This document shows, piece after piece, positions 58,407 to 64,000 of a stretch of DNA of 64,000 nucleotides (within the stretch, counting starts at the first letter, position 1; each line of letters begins with the position of its first letter). The position numbers were made by a program, and so were the translations under genes. The stretch comes from Aggregatilineales bacterium (GTDB lineage: Bacteria; Chloroflexota; Anaerolineae; Aggregatilineales; Phototrophicaceae): contig JAUQWZ010000054.1 of NCBI GenBank assembly GCA_030834905.1, forward strand, positions 1 through 64,000, given 5' to 3'. A model generated the notes under the pieces. That model saw only the letters and a program-made list of their open reading frames with translations. It was not told where the DNA came from and made no database searches.

Positions 58407-58717
58407 TGCCCTACGTACAGCCGTTCTTCCACCTGGCTGGTGGTCAAGCCTTCAATACTGACGATCTTTTCGCGCCCACTCTCGCCAGCCACAATCGCGA
58501 CCTGCTCGCGCGGGACGCTGAGCTGCGCCGCGATAAAGCTGACCAGCTCATGATTAGCACCAGGATCGCCCGCCGAAGGCGCGGTCAATCGAATTTTCAG
58601 AACGCCATCGTCCTGAATACCAGCCAGTTCAGTCTTGACCGCGCGCGTCGTCACACGAACGGTGAGCGCCGCGCCGCCGCGCGCGTCGGTAATTTCAAAT
58701 TTGCGTTCGTCAGGCAT
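58403..58717 (-). CDS. yggU: DUF167/YggU family protein
   Basis: A 104-residue protein with the family core: ALTVRVTTRAVKTELAGI, LKIRLTAPSAGDPGANHELVS split over about 40-60, and GESGREKIVSIEGL. The DUF167 fold is compact alpha/beta; the role is not established. It is first of a pair with the lipoprotein gene downstream and follows yggT, as in many bacteria. The last 12 residues (QVEERLYVGQ) go beyond the family core. Confidence 0.85.
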   Translation of the reverse strand: MPDERKFEITDARGGAALTVRVTTRAVKTELAGIQDDGVLKIRLTAPSAGDPGANHELVSFIAAQLSVPREQVAIVAGESGREKIVSIEGLTTSQVEERLYVGQ

Positions 58718-58823
58718 ATCTGCCTCCCTCAGCAGGTTGATGTCGATGGTAGCACGCTAAAAGGCGGCACACAAGTAATCTGCCATGCCAGCGCCTTTGC
58801 CCTGATGAGAGTTACAGCGTCCG

Positions 58824-59069
58824 TCAGCGGATGAACGTCAGCAGCACGTTGATGATCAAAAACACGATCAGCGGGCTGAAATCAAACATCATTCCCTGCG
58901 GCATCAGGCTGCGAATCGGGCGCAGCACCGGCTCGGTCACATCAAACAGAAGCTGGACTAACGGGTTGCTGCGGTCGATATTCGGAAACCAGGTCAGCAG
59001 CACCCGCGCCAGCAGGATTAGCTCGTACAGCGTCAGCGCGTAGTACACGACGGTGATGATTGGACCCAT
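58824..59069 (-). CDS. yggT: YggT family membrane protein
   Basis: An 81-residue protein with two membrane helices (about 5-25 and 60-80). Between them is the conserved loop SNPLVQLLFDVTEPVLRPIR with the DxTxPxLxPxR signature of YggT/YlmG. Family members are linked to cell division-related or osmotic functions and to thylakoid/nucleoid organisation in plastids; the exact role is unclear. Gene order yfiH-yggS-yggT-yggU is well known. Confidence 0.9.
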   Translation of the reverse strand: MGPIITVVYYALTLYELILLARVLLTWFPNIDRSNPLVQLLFDVTEPVLRPIRSLMPQGMMFDFSPLIVFLIINVLLTFIR

Positions 59070-59109
59070 AGTGACTCTTTCCTCGTCCTCTCTAGCTATG
59101 ATGGAATGC

Positions 59110-59157
59110 TGAAAGCACTGTGCCGAAGGCTTTCGGCTTCTTCACTGTATGCTTTCA
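59110..59157. other. nested hairpin between yggT and yggS
   Basis: TGAAAGCA/TGCTTTCA (outer, 59110-59117 and 59150-59157) encloses GCCGAA/TTCGGC (59122-59137). It lies inside the operon, where it may tune downstream expression or stabilise RNA. Confidence 0.45.
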
Positions 59158-59166
59158 ACAGCCTGC

Positions 59167-59892
59167 TTATCGTAAACGTTCGCCAAAAATTGCCCGCCCA
59201 ACACGCACCAGGGTTGCCCCTTCTTCGATAGCGACGCCGTAGTCGTCGGTCATGCCCATGCTCAGGTGCGGCAGTGGGTGATTCAATGTTTCCGCCAGAA
59301 CCTCGCGCAGCCCGCGCAGCGAAGCGAACACCGGACGCGCGATTTCGGGATCATCCACAATCGGCGCAATCGTCATCAGACCACAGACATCCAGCCCTGG
59401 CTGCGCCAGAATTTCGCGCGTTTCCTGCGCCAGCCACTGGCAGACCGCCGGATCAGCTTGCCATCGCGCGGCGTCGAAGCCCTCTTTACTGGCTTCGCCG
59501 GACACGTTCATTTGCAGCAGCACCCGCAGCATCCTGCCTTCAGGCAGCGCCGCCGCTAACCGCCGCGCCAGCTTCGCCGAATCAACCGAATGGACAATAT
59601 CGAACAGCGCCGCGACATCCTTTGCCTTGCGGCTCTGCACATGACCGATCATGTGCCAGGTCACGCGGACGCTGGTACGCGACATCACGTCAGGCAGTTT
59701 GGCTTGTGATTCTTCTACGCGATTCTCGCCAAAATGTTGCACGCCTGCCTCAATCGCTTCCAGAATGGTTTCGGCAGGATGCGTCTTGCTGACTGCGATC
59801 AGCGTCACGTCATTGACCGAACGCCCGGAACGCCCGCAGGCGTCCGCTATATTTGCCTGAACCTGACCAAGATGTTCCGCGATGGTCTTCAT
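59167..59892 (-). CDS. yggS: YggS family PLP-binding homeostasis protein
   Basis: A 241-residue protein of the alanine racemase N-terminal fold that binds pyridoxal phosphate and keeps vitamin B6 balanced. The cofactor Lys is in LIAVSKTHPAETI (Lys36); FGENRVEESQAK and HMIGHVQSRKAKD follow, and LSMGMTDDYGVAIEEGATLVR near the C-terminus is the phosphate-binding part (given in two pieces: LSMGMTDDY and EEGATLVRVG). Its ATG overlaps the yfiH stop (ATGA). Confidence 0.93.
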   Translation of the reverse strand: MKTIAEHLGQVQANIADACGRSGRSVNDVTLIAVSKTHPAETILEAIEAGVQHFGENRVEESQAKLPDVMSRTSVRVTWHMIGHVQSRKAKDVAALFDIVHSVDSAKLARRLAAALPEGRMLRVLLQMNVSGEASKEGFDAARWQADPAVCQWLAQETREILAQPGLDVCGLMTIAPIVDDPEIARPVFASLRGLREVLAETLNHPLPHLSMGMTDDYGVAIEEGATLVRVGRAIFGERLR

Positions 59893-60671
59893 AAGCAGAT
59901 GACCGCGCCGAAGCGCCCGGTGCGTCCCTTCTCCTGCCGGTGCGAGAAAAACTCATCCACGTGCTCGGCGGTACACATTCCCGCGATTTCGATTTGCTCG
60001 ACGCCAGCGCGTTCCAGGTCAAGGCGGTTGGCTGCCCACAGATCGAGATATGCCGTCCCGTCGTCGGGGTCGCGCCGCGCCAGCCCGTGGTTCGCGCCAA
60101 AACGGGCTGCGACCGCTTCCACGACTTCCTCACCAACCTGAAATCGGTTGGGTCCGATGCTCGGTCCAACTGCCGCCTGAATATCGGCGGGGCGGCTGCC
60201 GTATGCCCGCGCCATCGCCTGAACCACGTTCGCGCCCACCCCCTGCACCGTTCCGCGCCAGCCAGCATGAGCAATACCAACTGCCCCTTTGACCGGATCG
60301 ACGAATAACAGCGGCACACAGTCGGCAAATCGCATCGACAGCGGCGTATCCGGACGATCCGTGATCAAGCCATCGGCGGCGGCGAGCCAGCGCCTGCCCC
60401 GGACGGGTCCGGTCGCGAGAATGACATCGGCACTGTGTACCTGCCAGACGCTGCACGCCCGGTCATCACGCACCCTGAGTGCCGCGTACATCTTTTCGTG
60501 GTTGCGGCGCACGTGCTTCGGATCGTCGCCAACATTGCCGCCCAGATTGAGCGAACTCCAGGGCGCGGCGCTCGTTCCGCCGTAGCGGGTAAAAACGCCG
60601 TGTTTCAATGTTGACCACTGTTCAAACTGATAGAACACGAGTCCGTCGTGTGTGTTGCGTCTCAATGTCAC
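59889..60671 (-). CDS. pgeF: YfiH/PgeF family (laccase-domain) protein
   Basis: The 260-residue protein belongs to the DUF152 family, which includes the peptidoglycan editing factor PgeF and purine-nucleoside-processing FAMIN. The metal-site set is present: VWQVHSADV, MRFADCVPLLFVDP and GIAHAGWRGTVQG. Start is GTG at 60671 with AAAGGCAG just upstream, and it follows a good promoter. It leads the yfiH-yggS-yggT-yggU cluster. In other bacteria the enzyme removes wrong residues from cell-wall precursors. Confidence 0.9.
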   Translation of the reverse strand: MTLRRNTHDGLVFYQFEQWSTLKHGVFTRYGGTSAAPWSSLNLGGNVGDDPKHVRRNHEKMYAALRVRDDRACSVWQVHSADVILATGPVRGRRWLAAADGLITDRPDTPLSMRFADCVPLLFVDPVKGAVGIAHAGWRGTVQGVGANVVQAMARAYGSRPADIQAAVGPSIGPNRFQVGEEVVEAVAARFGANHGLARRDPDDGTAYLDLWAANRLDLERAGVEQIEIAGMCTAEHVDEFFSHRQEKGRTGRFGAVICL

Positions 60672-60691
60672 CTGCCTTTCATCGCAGGCTC

Positions 60692-60720
60692 ATTATAGCG
60701 GTCTGCCCCGCCCACTCCAA
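60692..60720 (-). promoter_or_regulatory. promoter of the yfiH-yggS cluster
   Basis: Minus strand: TTGGAG (60720-60715), 17 bases, TATAAT (60697-60692). The start near 60685 leaves a short leader. Confidence 0.75.
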
Positions 60721-60873
60721 TTGGCAGCACGCCGCAAAAAGAGATGGCGTGTGAGGGCAGAAACACAGGACTGCTCACACACTATCCCCAAACCTAACGG
60801 GCGGCAGCACCAGTTTTCAGGGGAAATGCCCTGCATCATTTTCAAACTTAAGTCAACATACAGCAACCCACGC

Positions 60874-60886
60874 TATAATCTATAAT
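60874..60886 (+). promoter_or_regulatory. tandem -10 elements upstream of the DegU-like gene
   Basis: Two TATAAT hexamers lie at 60874-60879 and 60881-60886. Neither has a good -35, so the promoter may need an activator. Leader of about 50 bases to the TTG. Confidence 0.45.
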
Positions 60887-60937
60887 ATGTAAAGACGATT
60901 GACTCCTCATCTGAGATCAGAAAGGAGGATCGGAACG

Positions 60938-61711
60938 TTGTCCGGTATTCAGGGCAACTCACGATCTGGCATGATTGACCGCGAAACGCGCGTTGCCTCA
61001 CATCCCATCGCTGTTCTCATAGTGGATGATCATCCGCTGTTTCGAGATGGGCTGCGCCTGGCTCTCGAACTACAGGAGGACATCTTCGTTCTTGGACAGT
61101 GTTCCGACGGTGAAGAAGCGCTGCGCGCCGCCGAGATAAGCAAGCCGGACGTTGTCCTGCTCGATATCAACCTGCCTTCGATGAACGGCTTGCAGGTCAC
61201 AAGGCTGCTCAAGAGCGAGCACAGCGAAGTCGCTATCCTCGTCCTGACCGCCTATCATGATGAGGAACAGGTGCTGCACGCCATGCGCGCCGGGGCGTCA
61301 GCCTACTGCCCAAAAGATATTACGCCGGAGGAACTGGTGGACATCATCCGTTCACTCGCCGACGGCTACTATATCGTCGGGCGCGAGCGCATGGACAGCG
61401 ATACCTTCCAGAACTGGATCAGCCTGCACGTCGAAGCTGCCACCGGACCCTACCTGCTGGATGCCAACGAACATTATCTGCCGCTTAGCCCGCGCGAAAT
61501 GGAAATTCTCCAGTACGTCACGCATGGGTTAAGCAACAAGGAAATCGCCAGCCGGCTGCGCATCAGCCAGCAGACGGTCAAGAACCACATGACGTCCATT
61601 CTCAAAAAGCTCAACGTCCAGGATCGAACACAGGCAGCCGTAACGGCGTTGAGGCGCGGGTGGGTGCGTATACAGGATAGTTGGGATGATCAGTCAGCAA
61701 ACCGGGTGTAA
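60938..61711 (+). CDS. NarL/DegU-family response regulator
   Basis: About 257 residues: an N-terminal 20-residue extension, a receiver domain with VLIVDDHPLFRDGL, phospho-acceptor Asp in VVLLDINLPSMNG, Thr in VLTAYHDE and Lys in AYCPKDITP, a linker with ERMDSDTFQNWISLHVE, and a LuxR-type helix-turn-helix with LSPREMEILQYVTHGLSNKE and QQTVKNHMTSILKKL. The start is TTG at 60938 because AAAGGAGG is 9 bases upstream; an earlier in-frame TTG would overlap that site. The kinase gene follows after 2 bases, so they form a pair. Confidence 0.9.
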   Translation: MSGIQGNSRSGMIDRETRVASHPIAVLIVDDHPLFRDGLRLALELQEDIFVLGQCSDGEEALRAAEISKPDVVLLDINLPSMNGLQVTRLLKSEHSEVAILVLTAYHDEEQVLHAMRAGASAYCPKDITPEELVDIIRSLADGYYIVGRERMDSDTFQNWISLHVEAATGPYLLDANEHYLPLSPREMEILQYVTHGLSNKEIASRLRISQQTVKNHMTSILKKLNVQDRTQAAVTALRRGWVRIQDSWDDQSANRV

Positions 61712-61713
61712 AC

Positions 61714-62790
61714 ATGGATAGAGAATTTCGCAGCGATACCAGACCCAGAGATGAGCTTGTCGAACTGCTGATGCAGGAACTGAAACGCAACCGCGACAAG
61801 CTGAACGAACTGAAAGTTCAGATCGATCAGACCCAGTTGGTCGTGGATCGCGAACAGCAGCGCAACGCCGACATTGCCACCGAACTGCGCACGATTCAGG
61901 ACAATATCGAAACCGTCCCTCGCCAGGACATTCGGGTGAAATATGATGAGGCGCTGGACGCGCGCTTCCGCCTAACGACCATGCGCGGGCAGCTTGAGAA
62001 ATTTCAGGCGACCCGCGAAAACCTGGAAAGCGAGCAGGCGCTGCTGTCTCAACTGCTGAACACCATGCAGGGAATCGACGTGCTGCCAACGGTGAATGAA
62101 ACCGGCACTCAGGTGACCAGCGCAGGCAGCTTTAACATCGTCCGCATCATTCAGGCGCAGGAAGAAGAACGCCAGCGCCTCGCCCGGCAGATGCACGATG
62201 GTCCAGCGCAGTCGCTGACAAACTTCATCTTACAGACTGAGATCTGCCAGCGCCTGTTTGACCGCAACCCGGCGCGCGCCGCCGAAGAACTGAACACCCT
62301 GAAAGAGGTGGCGAGTACCACCTTCCAGAAAGTGCGCGACTTCATCTTTGATCTGCGCCCGATGATGCTCGACGACCTCGGCGTGGTGCCGACGGTGCGC
62401 CGCTATGTCGATTCGTTCCGCGAGAAGAACGACATTGAAGTGAAGCTGGATATCATCGGTGAAGAACGGCGTCTGGAAACGCACCGCGAGGTGATGATCT
62501 TTCGCGGCATCCAGGAACAGATGGTCGTGGCGCGCGATTACGGCAATGCCGCCAAGCTGGATATCCGGCTTGATATTTCGGGCGAACGGGTAAAGATCGC
62601 GATTGAGGATGATGGGCGCGGCTTTGACGCCGAAGCTGCTTTCTCCGGCGACGAGACTATCCACGATCCGCGTATTCAAAGCCTGGTCACCCTGCGCGAG
62701 AAATTCGAGCTGGTAGGCGGCAACGTGTCCGTCTTCAGCAGCGAAACCGAAGGCACCCAGGTACGCATGGAACTACCAGCCGACGATTAG
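61714..62790 (+). CDS. DegS/NarX-type sensor kinase, cytoplasmic, with altered ATP-binding N-box
   Basis: A 358-residue soluble protein. Residues 15-120 form coiled coils, as in DegS. The HisKA_3 phospho-acceptor helix is EEERQRLARQMHDGPAQS (His161). The ATPase domain has a normal G1 box (EDDGRGFD) and an end segment LREKFELVGGNVSVFSS. The N-box, which usually reads QEALTNIRKHA, is here GIQEQMVVARDYGNA, so the Mg-binding Asn and a conserved His are absent. It may be slow, atypical or a pseudo-kinase. It follows the regulator gene by 2 bases. Confidence 0.85.
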   Translation: MDREFRSDTRPRDELVELLMQELKRNRDKLNELKVQIDQTQLVVDREQQRNADIATELRTIQDNIETVPRQDIRVKYDEALDARFRLTTMRGQLEKFQATRENLESEQALLSQLLNTMQGIDVLPTVNETGTQVTSAGSFNIVRIIQAQEEERQRLARQMHDGPAQSLTNFILQTEICQRLFDRNPARAAEELNTLKEVASTTFQKVRDFIFDLRPMMLDDLGVVPTVRRYVDSFREKNDIEVKLDIIGEERRLETHREVMIFRGIQEQMVVARDYGNAAKLDIRLDISGERVKIAIEDDGRGFDAEAAFSGDETIHDPRIQSLVTLREKFELVGGNVSVFSSETEGTQVRMELPADD

Positions 62791-62923
62791 CACGCGCGGG
62801 CATTTTTGCTCAACCAACCTGTCAGCATACTCTGGTACTGTTGACAAACTGCCGGTGCATACAGGTGAAAGAAACGCTCGTGAATCAGGCAGAAGTATTG
62901 ACGTACAGGACGATTCTACCCGT

Positions 62924-62951
62924 TTGACAATCGAGAGTCTTCGCTTACACT
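62924..62951 (+). promoter_or_regulatory. promoter of the cpaB-like gene
   Basis: TTGACA (62924-62929) and TACACT (62946-62951) are 16 bases apart. Two further TTGAC sequences lie upstream (near 62842 and 62898). The leader is about 75 bases. Confidence 0.55.
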
Positions 62952-63033
62952 GAATTAAGTAAAAAGAACTGGTTCGTCATGTTTTGTTGTGCGCCTCACG
63001 GCGACGATGCCGAAAAACCCGACGGAGGAATTC

Positions 63034-64000
63034 ATGGGTCGCATGCGCGTAGTCCTCATCCTGCTGATACTTGTTGCGCTAGTCGCCGTGGTAGTTGTGC
63101 TCGTACTGCCTGGTTTACAGCCTGCTCCGACACCCACACCAGATGGTGAACCAAATGAAGTCGTGCAGCAGCCAGACGCGACGGCGCTGCCCACCGCCAC
63201 GCCAATGGTGTTCGTTGATCTGGTGATCGCTGTTCAGGATATTTCACGCGGGCAGGTCATTCCTCCCAACGCCATCGACGTTCGTCCGTGGCCCCAGCAG
63301 TCGCAGCCTTTTAACGGCATCACCAATCCCGATGACGTCATCGGCAAGATCGCCCGTACCGATATCTTCCGCGAGCAGCCGCTGCTGACGAACATGGTGG
63401 TCGATAACCTGACCAGCCTGGCGCGCGTCGGTTCTGACGCAGCCGCAGTGCTGCCCAATGGTCTGGTCGCCGTATCGCTGCCGATGGATCGCCTGACCAG
63501 TGTTGCCTACGCCGTTCAGGATGGCGACCGGGTTGACCTGATCATCTCGCTGCTGTTTGTTGACGTGGACGAAGCCTTCCAAAGCCTGGTGCCGAACCGC
63601 CTGACGCTGTTCCGCATCACCGAAGAAGGCGACATTAACATGCAGGCGCCCATTGAAGGTCGTCCCGACAGCACAACGTTGGGTCCGGTAATTGTCGGTC
63701 CTTCTGAGCGCCAGCGCCCGCGTTTGATTACCCAGCGGACGATTCAGGATGCGCTCGTCGTCCATGTCGGCAACTTCCCGCCCGATGGGCGCTTTATCGG
63801 CGTGCCGCCCACCCCAACGCCGCCCCCGGTTGAGGAAGAGGAAACCGGTGCCGGAACGCCAGTGCCGCCTACCCCCACTCCGGCGCGTCCCGACATCATC
63901 ACGCTGGGCGTTTCACCGCAGGACGCCGTCATCCTGACCTGGTATATTGAAGCGAAGATTCCGGTGACGCTGGCGCTGCGCTCGTCAACCGACGTATCGC
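63034..64000 (+). CDS. cpaB: CpaB/RcpC-like Flp pilus assembly protein (partial, 3' end outside window)
   Basis: The first 322 codons of an open frame that runs past the window. N-terminal membrane helix (about 5-28), a Pro/Thr spacer, then an SAF-type domain (about 65-130) with VIAVQDISRGQVIPPNAIDV and RTDIFREQPLLTNMV, and a following region typical of CpaB, VAVSLPMDRLTSVAYAVQDG. The protein guides the growing pilus through the cell wall in Tad systems. GGAGGAATTC precedes the ATG. A PTPTPPP-rich loop near residues 250-285 is an oddity. It suggests that the Tad secretion genes begin here. Confidence 0.85.
   Translation, partial: MGRMRVVLILLILVALVAVVVVLVLPGLQPAPTPTPDGEPNEVVQQPDATALPTATPMVFVDLVIAVQDISRGQVIPPNAIDVRPWPQQSQPFNGITNPDDVIGKIARTDIFREQPLLTNMVVDNLTSLARVGSDAAAVLPNGLVAVSLPMDRLTSVAYAVQDGDRVDLIISLLFVDVDEAFQSLVPNRLTLFRITEEGDINMQAPIEGRPDSTTLGPVIVGPSERQRPRLITQRTIQDALVVHVGNFPPDGRFIGVPPTPTPPPVEEEETGAGTPVPPTPTPARPDIITLGVSPQDAVILTWYIEAKIPVTLALRSSTDVS

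Overview
The window looks like a chromosomal segment of a member of the Chloroflexota, most likely class Anaerolineae (inference). The evidence is the set of Thr/Pro-rich (TPT/TNT) lipoproteins and secreted proteins, a Tad-pilus TadE/TadG set carrying such repeats, a DUF2085 membrane protein, a fused DHH-CBS-poly(A)-polymerase-type enzyme, long runs of multi-spanning glycan-type membrane proteins, high GC, frequent TTG/GTG starts with good Shine-Dalgarno sites, and several repetitive palindromic elements. No tRNA, rRNA, CRISPR array, transposase or phage gene was found.

Layout. 1-8 kb: tail of an RNA-binding-type protein, plsC-like acyltransferase, a small membrane protein, rpmF with a near-consensus promoter, fabD, a fasciclin-domain lipoprotein, a BI-1 family protein, an aminotransferase preceded by an attenuator-like leader, and a small lipoprotein. 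7.5-17 kb: quinone oxidoreductase and an rmd-like epimerase, glmS preceded by a sequence that matches the glmS self-cleaving ribozyme core, rarA, an SLC13/RCK transporter and comM. 16.8-25.2 kb: a DUF4258/DUF2283 pair, an M1-like lipoprotein peptidase, UbiA, small membrane proteins and lipoproteins, the DHH-CBS-PAP fusion, a GNAT and a cupin. 25.2-29.7 kb: a sulfite-oxidase-like protein, an L,D-transpeptidase-like protein without its catalytic motif, an enlarged CcdA, a TlpA/ResA thioredoxin and a DUF2085 protein.

29.7-36 kb holds three co-oriented Tad-type pseudopilin genes (TadE, TadG with a VWA domain, TadE with TNT repeats). 36.2-41 kb holds two OmpR-type response regulators, a GAF-rich histidine kinase and a PspA-like protein. 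41-54.9 kb is a long minus-strand block of overlapping membrane genes (GT-C-like, GT87-like and YfhO-like) around a WbaP-type initiating glycosyltransferase, which together suggest assembly of a surface glycan. A NUDIX gene lies inside the block on the other strand.

55-64 kb: a NACHT-like NTPase with HEAT repeats, a lipoprotein, the conserved yggU-yggT-yggS-yfiH cluster, a DegS/DegU-like two-component pair, and at the right edge the start of cpaB. The last gene suggests that the secretion part of the Tad system continues beyond the window. The most unusual signals are the glmS ribozyme-like leader, a repetitive element inserted in frame into a membrane-protein gene, the DUF4258/DUF2283 pair with an injection-system-like N-terminus, and several conserved enzymes that lack hallmark residues.
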